Source of the DNA: Calothrix sp. 336/3
GTDB lineage: Bacteria > Cyanobacteriota > Cyanobacteriia > Cyanobacteriales > Nostocaceae
Direction: 5' to 3'
DNA length: 64,000 nucleotides
Assembly: GCF_000734895.2 (NCBI RefSeq)
Contig: NZ_CP011382.1
Coordinates: 5,434,700-5,498,699 of the forward strand
The first letter of the stretch is position 1, and each line of letters starts with the position of its first letter. Made by a program: the position numbers and the translations under genes. Shown here piece by piece: positions 34,280 through 43,075 of this stretch. A model generated the notes under the pieces. It was not told the origin of the DNA. It searched no databases and saw only the letters and a list, made by a program, of their open reading frames with translations.

Positions 34280-34735
34280 TTAGAGTGGCATTAATGCTCT
34301 TTGACATTTAGGACAAACAGCATGGATTGTCATTTGACAATCTAAAAGGTGAAATCCCTCTTTCTGAGCTGTTTTCATACCCATTTTTAAAATCGAATCA
34401 TTTTTAAACTCGATTGTGGCATTACAACGCACGCAAATCAAATGATGGTGATGATGGGGATGGGGCTGGTTTAATTCATAATGTTTGTGACCTTCCCCTA
34501 ACTCTAGTTCCCGTAAAATTCCCATCCGTGCCATCAACTTTAAAGTGCGATAAATAGTTGATAGACTAATCCCTTCACCTTCAGTCTCTAATCTGTGATA
34601 CAAATCTTCTGCACTTAAATGCTCCCCTTGCGGTAATTCCTGGAAAATGTGTAGAATTATTTCGCGTTGGGGGGTCAAGCGCCAACCACGCTCGTTGAGT
34701 TCTGCTTTCAATGAACTAGCCGTATAAGCTGTCAT
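34280..34735 (-). CDS. furA: Ferric uptake regulator FurA
   Basis: A 151-residue Fur protein. The DNA-binding part is LKAELNERGWRLTPQREIIL ... GISLSTIYRTLKLMARMGI (about 9-77). The metal/dimer part has GHKHYELNQPHPHHHHHLIC (about 81-100), CVRC (100-103) and CPKC (near 142). The CxxC pairs are as in Anabaena FurA, where they have been linked to redox and haem sensitivity. With Fe2+ (and haem effects) it represses iron uptake and affects nitrogen and photosynthesis genes. It stands between sigC and the convergent peptidoglycan-binding gene, the same order as I recall in Anabaena (all1692, all1691, alr1690). This context favours FurA over Zur or PerR. Confidence 0.88.
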   Translation of the reverse strand: MTAYTASSLKAELNERGWRLTPQREIILHIFQELPQGEHLSAEDLYHRLETEGEGISLSTIYRTLKLMARMGILRELELGEGHKHYELNQPHPHHHHHLICVRCNATIEFKNDSILKMGMKTAQKEGFHLLDCQMTIHAVCPKCQRALMPL

Positions 34736-34798
34736 ATCTAATCAACTTTCTCAATAAACTCTCTGAGCTGAGAATATAGCAAAAGTTTCGTACCATTT

Positions 34799-34819
34799 GC
34801 AATAAATAATAGTTATTGC
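34799..34819. promoter_or_regulatory. Candidate Fur box upstream of furA
   Basis: GCAATAA (34799-34805) and TTATTGC (34813-34819) are perfect inverted copies around ATAATAG, in AT-rich DNA 64 bases upstream of the furA start. Fur boxes are AT-rich 19-21 bp palindromes and FurA is known to be autoregulated in Anabaena. The site is seen directly; binding is inferred. Confidence 0.4.
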
Positions 34820-34937
34820 GAAATATTATTAATTTGTTAGCTATAGTTTTTAGCATTATCTGATGATGTCGGCAAAAGATTTCATCTGATCTCAGATTTT
34901 AAGAGGAGTTACAGAGGAAGAAAAACTCTTGCATTCC

Positions 34938-34993
34938 CAAAAATCAGTGCTTTCTGAAGAAAGTTACTTCAGGTATTGTCATCACTGATTTTT
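34938..34993. other. Long hairpin in the furA-sigC spacer
   Basis: AAAAATCAGTG and CACTGATTTTT are perfect inverted 11-mers about 35 bases apart, with an inner pair TGAAG/CTTCA. Both outer flanks end in T5 or A5, so it could end transcripts from either side or be part of a small RNA. The 34736-35264 spacer has no ORF of note. Confidence 0.4.
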
Positions 34994-35200
34994 CTCGAGA
35001 CAAAAGCTGTGTGGATGATGCTTATCTGAGCATGATTCACGCCCTTAATTTTTAGTCATTGTAGTCACAAAATCTATCAGTGCTGTGCTTAGTCAGCACC
35101 AAATAATTGCTAAAAAATAGCAGAAATCAAAACATAGATAAAAATCTATTAATATCATAGATTTTATCAACAAAAATCCCCTGGTTTTTCCAAAATTAAA

Positions 35201-35227
35201 TCCCTAAATTCTCCAAGAATTCAGGGA
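35201..35227 (-). terminator. Terminator of sigC
   Basis: Read on the minus strand, TCCCTGAATTC pairs with GAATTTAGGGA (one G-U pair), loop TTGGA, followed by TTTAATTTT. It lies 37 bases past the sigC stop. Confidence 0.65.
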
Positions 35228-35264
35228 CGTGGCAGGGTTGCTATTTTCTTGGCTTCAGAAAAAA

Positions 35265-36515
35265 CTAACTGAGGGATTCCAAATAGTCACGAATTAGGTT
35301 GCGTCGCTTGGGTTGACGTAGTTTTTGTAAAGCTTTGGATTCGATTTGTCTAACTCTTTCCCGTGATAGATCCAAAGCGCGTCCAATTTCTGCTAGGGAG
35401 TAGGGATGACCGTCAGCCAAACCAAAGCGCATCAAAATCACATCTCTTTCCCGACTAGTTAAGTCAGCTAACAGATGTTGTAAATCTCTTTGCAGGGATT
35501 CCCGCATCAACATATCTTCTGGTGTTACACCATCGGTTTCTAGGAGTTCACCGAGTTCTGTGTCTTTATCTTTACCTACTTTTGTTTCGAGAGATACGGA
35601 GCGAGGCACACGCAACAAGACTTCCCGCACTTGGGCAGGTGTCATTTCTAATTCCACAGCTAAATCTTCCAGGGTAGGAGTCCGACCCTTTTCTTGGGCG
35701 ATTTTGCGTTGAGCTTTCTTAATTTTGTTGAGTTTCTCGGTGATGTGGACAGGGAGACGAATGGTGCGACTAGAGGTAGCGATCGCCCGTGTAATCCCCT
35801 GACGAATCCACCAGTAAGCATAGGTACTAAAGCGATAACCCTTGGTGGGGTCAAATTTTTCCACAGCTCGCTCTAAACCCAGGGTACCTTCCTGGACAAG
35901 ATCTAATAATTCTAAACCGCGATTTTGATATTTTTTGGCAACGGATACTACCAAACGCAGGTTAGCCTTAATCATGTGTTCCTTAGCTTGGAGTCCATCG
36001 CTTTGGATTTTCTCCAATTCTTCCACAGTGATTTTGGCAGTTTCCGCCCAGCGTCGCTTACCTTTACTTAATAGCTGCTTGAGTTCAAAGACATCCATGC
36101 CAGCAGTTCTTGCCCAGCGCTCTAAGGAAGGACGATGTCCTAACTCTGATGCCAAGCGCTCTTGGGCTTCAATAACTCGCAGATAGGGGGTAATAATTTC
36201 ATCTCCCTGCTTGGCTGCATTTGCAAGTACATGACGCATTTTCAGGTGGCGTTGTACTTTTTGAGCTTCGGAAACTTCCTCATCCCTACCCAATAAACGT
36301 ACCCGACCAATTTCTTGCAGGTACAAGCGCACTAAATCTGTGCTACGACGGTTAGGACTGGGAGCGAAGTTCGCAGGATCATTGACAGCCATCTCCAATT
36401 CTTCCAATGTTTCCGCAGACAAGTCTGGTTCTTCAACGTTCATGTCTGGTTCAAACATCTGATTGGGTTGTTGGGGGTTGTAGGCGGCATCTGCGTAAAA
36501 AGATGTTGCTGGCAT
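35265..36515 (-). CDS. sigC: Group 2 sigma-70 factor SigC
   Basis: A 416-residue sigma factor from ATG 36515 (MPATSFYADAAYNPQQ); an ATG-like start at 36554 adds 13 unconserved residues. Region 1.2 is at about 65-95 (DLVRLYLQEIGRVRLL). Regions 2.1-2.4 hold NLRLVVSVAKKYQNRGLELLDLVQEG and FSTYAYWWIRQGITRAI. Region 3 is QRKIAQEKGRTPTLEDLA, and region 4 ends with YSLAEIGRALDLSRERVRQIE. The long region-1.1 acidic domain of SigA is absent. In Anabaena, SigC is adjacent to furA and rises early in heterocyst development. Together with synteny the assignment to SigC, rather than SigB, D or E, is likely but rests partly on memory. Confidence 0.82.
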   Translation of the reverse strand: MPATSFYADAAYNPQQPNQMFEPDMNVEEPDLSAETLEELEMAVNDPANFAPSPNRRSTDLVRLYLQEIGRVRLLGRDEEVSEAQKVQRHLKMRHVLANAAKQGDEIITPYLRVIEAQERLASELGHRPSLERWARTAGMDVFELKQLLSKGKRRWAETAKITVEELEKIQSDGLQAKEHMIKANLRLVVSVAKKYQNRGLELLDLVQEGTLGLERAVEKFDPTKGYRFSTYAYWWIRQGITRAIATSSRTIRLPVHITEKLNKIKKAQRKIAQEKGRTPTLEDLAVELEMTPAQVREVLLRVPRSVSLETKVGKDKDTELGELLETDGVTPEDMLMRESLQRDLQHLLADLTSRERDVILMRFGLADGHPYSLAEIGRALDLSRERVRQIESKALQKLRQPKRRNLIRDYLESLS

Positions 36516-37069
36516 AAGGTCTTGTCTCAATGGCTCCAGGTAACAGCTAATCAACTGTTGCTATAGTTCCCGTGTTTTACGCAGAACTAACATAATTTGA
36601 AAAAAATCAGTATAAGTGTTTTTTATTACACTCATTCTCTTGCCATTGTTTATTCTACGTTAATTAGGTAAATAAACTGCTGTACAAGAGTCAGATAAGA
36701 TTTTGAGAACTCTGGTTTGCAATCAAATTTTTTGAACACGGAAGATATTGACCGTGACTTTTATTACGTGTTATAAAAAAGTTAAACTGGAAACCATGTT
36801 TTTCAAAATATGGTTATCTATACATAGCTATTTCGGTAGTTTCCTGAAGATTTATCAAGAATAAGTCAGGAGATTTTGTTATTTGCTGTTGGAAAACTTG
36901 AGATTTTGGTTTCGGGTTCAGAAATGTCTTTAGTCGCTTCAGGAAAAGTTATCCTCAATTCTGAAGTCTATGGTTTTATTTTGGTATTTCCAGGGAAAGG
37001 CGATCTTGATGTTCATCAGTGGCTCACCACTTGGTAAAATGCAGCATTGATAATACTACTGACATCACC
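36516..37069. other. Spacer between divergent sigC and DUF4090 genes
   Basis: An AT-rich divergent promoter region of about 550 bp. It contains short T-runs and one small hairpin AGTGT/ACACT near 36617-36634. I see no ORF, RNA gene or clear GTA-N8-TAC (NtcA) site. Confidence 0.4.
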
Positions 37070-37363
37070 ATGACTGATATCAATCAAGAGACTAAAGGTG
37101 CTGATGCGATTGATCAGGCGATCGCCCAGGGGATAGATTTTGATGGTACGCCTATACCATCGGAGAAACTGGAACTATATCACAAGGTCATGGGATTGGA
37201 GGCAAATAGACAACGGAGCGGTGTTTCAAACACTATGCGATCGCGGATTGTCAGAATTGGAGCTAAACATATTCCCCAAGGTGAACTAGACCAAATGTTG
37301 GCAAGTGCTGGCTTTGCACCTTTAAAAGAGAAGGAAATCGCTTTCTTTTACGGTGGTAAGTAG
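37070..37363 (+). CDS. DUF4090-family small cyanobacterial protein
   Basis: A 97-residue protein from ATG 37070 (MTDINQETKGADAIDQ); an in-frame GTG at 37019 would add 17 residues outside the conserved part. The core AIDQAIAQGIDFDGTPIP (14-31), ELYHKVMGLEANRQRSGVSN and MRSRIVRIGAKHI, ending LKEKEIAFFYGGK, matches the family I know as DUF4090. It is highly conserved in cyanobacteria, cytosolic, and of unknown function. The strict conservation of RQRSGVSNTMRSR suggests nucleic-acid or protein binding. The gene is monocistronic. Confidence 0.75.
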   Translation: MTDINQETKGADAIDQAIAQGIDFDGTPIPSEKLELYHKVMGLEANRQRSGVSNTMRSRIVRIGAKHIPQGELDQMLASAGFAPLKEKEIAFFYGGK

Positions 37364-37504
37364 AAAGTTGCAATTTCAAAGCTGAACCTGAATAGGTTTG
37401 AGTCGTTGAAGAGATAACATCATTATCAAAAGTGCTGAGTATACAGCAAGACATCTTACCCATTACTCAGCACTTAATATTTTTAGTCGTATTAATGCTA
37501 GGAA

Positions 37505-38272
37505 CTAGGGAGAACCTTGGGTAACTATATCTTTAACCGTTAAGCCATAAATCAGAGACTTGAGAGCAAATTTTGGTAAAGCCAACATTCTGCGCCAACG
37601 CCAAGGCTCTCTATATAATCTGTATAACCATTCCAAATTATTGTCTCCCAACCAGGAAGGGGCACGAGTTTTAGAACCCGACCAAATATCAAAACTGCCA
37701 CCGACTCCAACCCAGATAGCATTAGGACATAAATGACGGTTGCGAGCAATCCATAACTCTTGACGTGGCACACCTAAACCTACAAAAATCACCTGTGGTT
37801 GAATTTTGGCGAGATTTTGCAGTAATGCTTGTTCTTCCTCTGGAGTATGAAAACCAGAATGAGTACCAGCTATGGTTAAATTTGGTAGTTGGGTTTGCCA
37901 AAACCGTGCGGCTTCGGCTGCAACTCCCGGCGCTCCACCATAGAAGAAGACTGGATAATTATTATCGTTTGTTGCTAAGTTTTGCAGAAGATTTTCTGCT
38001 AATTCAATACCTGGACTACGTTCTACTTTTCGCTGACGCAACCAACGCAAGTATAAAACGACTCCGGCACCATCAGGAATCACCAGGTCTGCATTTTGAA
38101 TAATTTCGGCAAGGCAATGGTCTTGCTCTGCCTGCATAGTCATTTCAGCATTCAAAGTCACCACATGAGCGCCAACACCTTGTTGTAAACGCTCTAGTAG
38201 CCAATTAGGGTAGTTAGTCATGACGTGTATTGGCAGCCCTAAGACTGAAAATACTTCCGGCGATTTAGACAT
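37505..38272 (-). CDS. WecG/TagA/CpsF-family glycosyltransferase
   Basis: A 255-residue enzyme from ATG 38272; the upstream GTG 38293 adds seven residues. Family motifs: VVTLNAEMTMQAEQD (about 34-48; 'T-x-N' acceptor-site loop), LVIPDGAGVVLYLRWL (about 60-75), VFFYGGAPGVAAEAA, PQVIFVGLGVPRQELWIA (about 168-185) and IWVGVGGSFDIWSG. These GT26 enzymes transfer N-acetylmannosaminuronic acid or related sugars onto lipid-linked intermediates at the cytosolic membrane face. In cyanobacteria they act in extracellular polysaccharide synthesis. No other polysaccharide genes are next to it, so the product is undefined. Confidence 0.88.
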   Translation of the reverse strand: MSKSPEVFSVLGLPIHVMTNYPNWLLERLQQGVGAHVVTLNAEMTMQAEQDHCLAEIIQNADLVIPDGAGVVLYLRWLRQRKVERSPGIELAENLLQNLATNDNNYPVFFYGGAPGVAAEAARFWQTQLPNLTIAGTHSGFHTPEEEQALLQNLAKIQPQVIFVGLGVPRQELWIARNRHLCPNAIWVGVGGSFDIWSGSKTRAPSWLGDNNLEWLYRLYREPWRWRRMLALPKFALKSLIYGLTVKDIVTQGSP

Positions 38273-38583
38273 ACCGATTATTTCTTGCCTCACACCAAGT
38301 CTATCGAACGATAGTTTATCAAATTTATTTTACAGACGGCTGATAGATACTTCTGTTTTTGTGGTTTATTTCCGGAAAATATTGCTGCTGGTGTCAGTAA
38401 CGGGGATTAATGAAATTATGGGAATATTTAATTAATGCCTTTTGCTGAGTGTTGAGGAAATAACTATGGACTATCAGGATGATTTTGATTACTTATTATT
38501 TGCTAAGATACCTGAAAACTGAATATTTCCAGGCGTTTTAGTAAACTCTATTTTACAGTTATTGTGGCGGGCAAAAATCAATC

Positions 38584-39306
38584 ATGAGTAAAATTCGTGT
38601 GGTTTTGATTGAAGATCATGACCTGACCCGTGTGGGTATTCGTACAGCTCTCCAGCAAAGGGAGGAAATAGAGGTAATTGGAGAAGCTGCGAATGCTAGT
38701 GATGGGATGAAATTGCTAAAAAACAACCTACCAGACATTGCGATTATAGATATTGGCTTACCAGATAAGGATGGAATTGAGTTAACTAGAGAGATAAAAT
38801 CTGCAACTACGGAAGAGTCGGGAATTAAAGTGCTGATTTTAACCCTACGAGATAATAAAGAGGCAGTACTCGCTGCTTTTGCTGCTGGGGCTGATTCTTA
38901 TTGTATGAAAGATATTAAATTTGATAATTTACTTGAGGCTGTACGTGTCACCCATAATGGCAATGCTTGGATCGATCCGGCGATCGCCCGCATTGTCTTA
39001 CAACAAGCACAACAAAATCCAGCGAAACCAGATACTACTTCCAACCCTGAAGTCAAAACTCCTGCTACCACCAGTATTGATAGCTTGCATAGCGAGGAAA
39101 TTATTGACCCCTACACCTTGACAGAAAGGGAATTAGAAGTCTTACAACTGATTGTAGAAGGTTGTAGTAATGCTGTGATTGCCGAAAGACTTTACATCAC
39201 CGTTGGTACAGTCAAGACTCATGTACGTAATATTTTAAACAAACTCTGTGCTGATGACCGCACCCAGGCAGCTGTTCGTGCTTTACGTTCTGGGTTGGTA
39301 GGGTAA
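38584..39306 (+). CDS. NarL/FixJ-type response regulator
   Basis: A 240-residue protein. Receiver domain at about 4-125: acidic pair at E10 and D11, phospho-acceptor Asp in DIAIIDIGLPDKDG (about residue 57), and LTLRDNKEAVL with the conserved Thr. A linker rich in Pro, Ser and Thr spans about 140-170. The LuxR-type helix-turn-helix is at about 176-238 (LTERELEVLQLIVEGCSNAVIAERLYITVGTVKTHVRNILNKL). It binds DNA when phosphorylated. No histidine kinase is adjacent; the orphan kinase at 27324-29207 is too far away to be called a partner. A terminator follows (39370-39410). Confidence 0.92.
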   Translation: MSKIRVVLIEDHDLTRVGIRTALQQREEIEVIGEAANASDGMKLLKNNLPDIAIIDIGLPDKDGIELTREIKSATTEESGIKVLILTLRDNKEAVLAAFAAGADSYCMKDIKFDNLLEAVRVTHNGNAWIDPAIARIVLQQAQQNPAKPDTTSNPEVKTPATTSIDSLHSEEIIDPYTLTERELEVLQLIVEGCSNAVIAERLYITVGTVKTHVRNILNKLCADDRTQAAVRALRSGLVG

Positions 39307-39369
39307 TTAGAATATTGGGCAAATGGGTAGGAATCCCCAGGAGGGGAATATTAAACCTACCGTGATGGT

Positions 39370-39410
39370 CCCTATCCTTGATGTCTGTTGAGGGTAGGGT
39401 GTCATTTTTT
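39370..39410 (+). terminator. Rho-independent terminator after the response regulator
   Basis: CCCTATCC (39370-39377) pairs with GGGTAGGG (39392-39399, one G-U), followed by TGTCATTTTTT. It lies 64 bases past the stop. Confidence 0.65.
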
Positions 39411-39518
39411 CATGTATCATCTAACACTTATGGGAAAATCCATAATGTGACTAATGTCCCTTGGGTGAAGTATATCAATTATCCTATGATTTGATGAGTC
39501 CCAAGCAACCAAATCAAA

Positions 39519-40436
39519 ATGAAACAAAGTTTACGCTGGCTAATTTTGGGGGGAACGCTGTTTTTTCTAGCTACAGCTGTTAAGCAACACTGGCAAGAAG
39601 TCGCAGCGATACGCATAGATATCCTCGGATGGGTAATTTTAATTATTGCTACTGGTGTGACATTATTAGCACATACTTGGGCAGGTTGGGTATGGACTTG
39701 GGTTCTCAAAGAATTAAATCAATCTGTCAACACCCCAGAGTTTATCCAAGTTTATCTAAAAACGAATATTGCTAAGTATGTACCTGGAAATATTTGGCAT
39801 CATTATGGGCGAATTGTTGCGGCTAGAAATGCTAATATTTCCATAGGGATAGCCACTATTAGTGTATTAATTGAACCTTTATTAATGGCGGCAGCGGCAT
39901 TAATTTTAGTTATCTTATTAGGGAATAATCTTACTCATCTCAATAATTCTATTTTGACTCGGATTCTGCAAATTACAGGTTTGATTGTGATTCTGGGTGT
40001 AATTCACCCTAGATTCTTCAACCCCATCATTAGTTGGTTGCAAAGTTGGAAGTCAAGAAAATCCGTTAACCAGAATATTGAGACTGTCAGTTTGGGACGT
40101 TATCCTCTAATTCCCTTGGTGGGAGAATTGGCTTTTATCCTCCTGCGTAGTATTGGATTTATTCTCACATTCACTGCACTGACACCTATCAAAATTAGTG
40201 ATATTCCTATTTTACTGGGAGCGTTTAGTTTTTCCTGGTTGTTGGGATTTATTGTTCCAGGAGCACCTGGAGGGTTAGGAGTATTTGAAGCTACGGCGAT
40301 CGCTCTCTTGCAAAATCATTTTTCTGCGGGAATTATTATTAGTGCAACTGGTTTATATCGTCTTGTCAGTATCCTCTCTGAATCTCTGGGAGCTAGTGTT
40401 GCTTGGTTAGACGCACGCTTATTTTCTACTAACTAA
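39519..40436 (+). CDS. UPF0104/YbhN-type integral membrane protein
   Basis: A 305-residue protein with about eight membrane helices (for example LRWLILGGTLFFLATAV, IDILGWVILIIATGVTLLA, LLMAAAALILVILLG). It belongs to the lysylphosphatidylglycerol synthase membrane-domain family (UPF0104), shown by FIQVYLKTNIAKYVPGNIWHHYGR (about 67-90) and the C-terminal FIVPGAPGGLGVFEATAIALL (about 245-265). It lacks the cytosolic aminoacyl-transferase part of MprF, so it probably moves or binds a lipid rather than modifying it. Its 3' end overlaps the convergent gene at 40433 by 4 bp. Confidence 0.82.
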   Translation: MKQSLRWLILGGTLFFLATAVKQHWQEVAAIRIDILGWVILIIATGVTLLAHTWAGWVWTWVLKELNQSVNTPEFIQVYLKTNIAKYVPGNIWHHYGRIVAARNANISIGIATISVLIEPLLMAAAALILVILLGNNLTHLNNSILTRILQITGLIVILGVIHPRFFNPIISWLQSWKSRKSVNQNIETVSLGRYPLIPLVGELAFILLRSIGFILTFTALTPIKISDIPILLGAFSFSWLLGFIVPGAPGGLGVFEATAIALLQNHFSAGIIISATGLYRLVSILSESLGASVAWLDARLFSTN

Positions 40437-41746
40437 GATTTCATCTGAGAAAATACACGAAAGGAATCTAAGTTCATGGGTAATGGAGATATATTTGCTG
40501 GGGTGTTTGGCATTTTTATCAAGTTGTATTCCACATTCTCTGCATAAATCGCAAATGTAATACTAAATATTTCAATAAAATTAATTACCCACTGACATTC
40601 TTCCTCTGGATATTTTTCGTAATAACGCATTAAATAGGCAATACGGGATTCTAGATGACTCCGGGAATTGGGAGAAATTAAAATGATTTTTAGTAAGACA
40701 ATTACTAATGTCAAAGGATGTCCTTGAGATAACAACAGGATAAATAAAGGTGCAGGTTCCTTACCATTTTCTGTAGTCAGATAATCAACAACACGATTAC
40801 ACGTTCTTAATAACAAGTCTTTGTTGAGACTCTCACCATCATATCCTGGATTCCAAGTCAACAATTTTTCTGCCAATTGACTTCTCAAAGTATCGACAAA
40901 AACTGGTTGCTGTACCGAGAAAATCAAGTATTTCAGCAAACTATCCTTAAAATCAGCTATTTTCTGATTTTGTGTCTGTCTTAAAAAAATATTGGCTATA
41001 TTCTCGTAACTAAAAGCTCCTTTTTTTACCACAATCGCTTTAATTAAACGTAAGACATCATCACCCAAAATACTAGGATTATGATAGCGATTTTTATGAG
41101 ATGTATGAGATTGTGAACGAGCAATATACATTGCCAGTTCAAACTTAAATTTATCTTTTAGTTGTTTTGATATTTTACGGGCAACTTCTTGCTGTTCTTT
41201 AGGATTATTCTTATCAATTGCTTGAGCTACTAATAGATAGGAGCTATATCGATTTACCCAATGCACTTTTAGACTATCTTCATGTCTATAAGCACAAAGC
41301 TTTAATTCTTGAAAATCACGACTATTAATAAAATTTTCTAACCAAAACTTTAAGGTATTGATTCTAATAAATTTATGATTTTTCCGAATCGGCTTATAAT
41401 TGTCAAATAAATCAACTAGTTCTTGAATATATTTGTATTTTCTATTACTTTCCCAATTGTTGACAAGGATATAGCAACAGCGTTTCAAGGTATTACGAAA
41501 ATCTTGTTCATTTGTCTTGATAAAAAATTCATAAATTCCTGGTACAGAATCAGCGATAGCAGAATCTAAGCAATCAAGAAAGATTTTTCTAAATTCTCGC
41601 AAAACATCTTCCGGAGAGCATTTTTGTACAAGCTCTAGCAGAAAATTATAAATACTTTCCTGGGTAAGATGCACGTTCCACTCTGTTGTATGAGATGTTC
41701 TGATATATTGATTAACTGGGTTTGTTATTAAGCTATTTGTGGTCAT
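40433..41746 (-). CDS. Hypothetical helical protein
   Basis: A 437-residue protein from ATG 41746; a TTG at 41764 with AAAGGA a few bases upstream is an alternative start adding six residues. It is almost entirely alpha-helical, rich in Lys, Asn and Leu, with no signal peptide or membrane helix, and looks like a helical-repeat protein (for example SRSHLESRIAYLMRYYEKYPEEE). No catalytic motif or known family is recognised. A sequence of this type may be specific to filamentous cyanobacteria. Composition is AT-richer than neighbours, but the reading frame is intact over 1.3 kb. Confidence 0.6.
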   Translation of the reverse strand: MTTNSLITNPVNQYIRTSHTTEWNVHLTQESIYNFLLELVQKCSPEDVLREFRKIFLDCLDSAIADSVPGIYEFFIKTNEQDFRNTLKRCCYILVNNWESNRKYKYIQELVDLFDNYKPIRKNHKFIRINTLKFWLENFINSRDFQELKLCAYRHEDSLKVHWVNRYSSYLLVAQAIDKNNPKEQQEVARKISKQLKDKFKFELAMYIARSQSHTSHKNRYHNPSILGDDVLRLIKAIVVKKGAFSYENIANIFLRQTQNQKIADFKDSLLKYLIFSVQQPVFVDTLRSQLAEKLLTWNPGYDGESLNKDLLLRTCNRVVDYLTTENGKEPAPLFILLLSQGHPLTLVIVLLKIILISPNSRSHLESRIAYLMRYYEKYPEEECQWVINFIEIFSITFAIYAENVEYNLIKMPNTPANISPLPMNLDSFRVFSQMKS

Positions 41747-42100
41747 TATAGTAATGAAGACCAAAAATTCCTTTATTTATATTGTTACACCTTAATTTGA
41801 GTAATCAAGGGTATCCATCTACTCTTTATCAATTTCTCTCTACTTTTTACATAAAATTGATAAACCTTCTCTGTAGTGATACGAGTTTAGTGTTCAGGAT
41901 TTCTGCTTATGGAATAAATACTTGAAAGCTTAATGAAAATATACTTTATGGAAAGTAAAATCGGATATACGTGTGATTTGTGGGAAAAAATATCCCATAA
42001 GTCTCATATTTAGTCGTTTGAATCTTGCGGTTTGAGTTGGGTATGTTCCCATTCTAGAAAACGATTTTCAAGTATGCTCACCAGTCGCAACCAAAACAAG

Positions 42101-42164
42101 AGAGTCAGTAATATTACTGCCCCTTGATAAAAGTTTACCAAAGGTAGAGTGATTTACTGACTCT
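42101..42164 (-). terminator. Inverted repeat downstream of tRNA-Leu
   Basis: AGAGTCAGTAA (42101-42111) and TTACTGACTCT (42154-42164) are perfect inverted 11-mers separated by about 42 bases. On the minus strand the structure starts 29 bases past the tRNA 3' end and is followed by CTTGTTTTGG. It may serve as the tRNA terminator or be a small MITE. The rest of the 41747-42192 spacer shows only a small TGGGA/TCCCA hairpin near 41982. Confidence 0.45.
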
Positions 42165-42192
42165 TGTGATTAATATACGATTTGTTTTACAG

Positions 42193-42559
42193 TGGGGGTG
42201 GAGGGACTTGAACCCTCACGACCGTTTAAGGTCAACGGATTTTCATTCTCCCGTAACTTTCGCTACTGCCTGATGTTAAACATTTTAGGCTTTGAGAATT
42301 GGACTCTCTCTTTACCCTCGCCTTGACGTTAGGGTAGCTCCCGTCGAGTCTCTGCACCTTCCTAAATTTAGGTAAAAAGTAGAAGGCAACATTGTTTAGT
42401 TTACCTTTTGCTTTTTGCCTGACTTTAGGCTTGGCTCAGGATTGCCTTGTCTGTAATCAGATTTAGGTTTCCCTGAGTTTGAGAGCGGTCACTTACCGGA
42501 TTTCTCTAGTAAGGCTCAATTGCTTAAGTCCGTAGCGTCTGCCATTCCGCCACACCCCC
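42193..42559 (-). tRNA. trnL-UAA: tRNA-Leu (UAA) with group I intron
   Basis: Exon 1 is 42559-42526 (34 nt: acceptor GGGGGTG, D-arm, anticodon-stem 5' side ACGGA plus CTT). Exon 2 is 42243-42193 (AAAATCCGT, variable arm, T-arm GAGGGTTCAAGTCCCTC, acceptor CACCCCC, discriminator A; no encoded CCA). The acceptor stem is seven perfect pairs. The exons join to a loop CTTAAAA, anticodon UAA. The 282-nt intron (42525-42244) begins AAGCAATTGAG and ends in G, between U34 and A35, the classic position of the cyanobacterial and chloroplast self-splicing intron. No ORF is in the intron. Confidence 0.93.
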
Positions 42560-42906
42560 AAATGATTGGGGTCACTGTTTTGGGTGGAACTTAAAATTTC
42601 CACTTTAACTATTTCAGCATTAAATGCGGATTTTGTCCAACAATTTTGCAATTTTTTTGAAATTTCTTTTCACGGGCGGTCAAAACTACTAAAGAATACA
42701 ATCCGAAAATGGTCACAGGGGAAGAACGGATGGATTCTCACGTCATTACTTAGGTGATTTGATGCTGATGGGAGAATTTTCTTGAGTGATAAATTGTTAA
42801 GTTTTGTTAAGCTGGCTATATATAAGGATACTTACCCTGAGGTAGATACACAACTGTTGGCGATATATGTTACTTTCTTTAATCAAGTAGAGTAAGTCAG
42901 CCTAAT

Positions 42907-43075
42907 CTAACGAATCTTTGGAATCTCGTTAGAGCGGAGGAACCACCCTGTGGGGCGAATCTTGGGAAAGTTGAAGGTAAAAAGCATCCTCATTACTTCC
43001 TAAGAGGGGCATCTCTCAGCCCTAGCCCGTCAGCTAACTTCGTAGGCATTGAGGGAGACTGAAGAGGCAGCATTT
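42907..43075 (+). promoter_or_regulatory. c-di-AMP riboswitch (ydaO/yuaA type)
   Basis: A structured leader upstream of the ABC permease gene. Conserved blocks are in order: a hairpin CTAACGA/TCGTTAG (42907-42932), GGAGGAACCA (42936-42945), TGGGGCGAATCTTGGG (42951-42966), CCCGTCAGCTAACTTCGTAG (43026-43045) and GAGGGAGA (43051-43058). The spacing and the CCCGtCAGcUAAC-UCGUAgGC box are the hallmark of the ydaO family, which binds cyclic di-AMP and usually switches transcription off. The exact edges are approximate. The next start codon used is ATG 43148. Confidence 0.85.

Noticed and set aside
27324..39306. Pairing of the GAF kinase with the NarL-type response regulator
   Set aside because: They are about 9 kb apart in different transcription units; distance alone gives no support.
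42566..42757. Plus-strand ORF next to the tRNA-Leu gene
   Set aside because: No homology cue, no ribosome site, and it abuts a tRNA promoter region.
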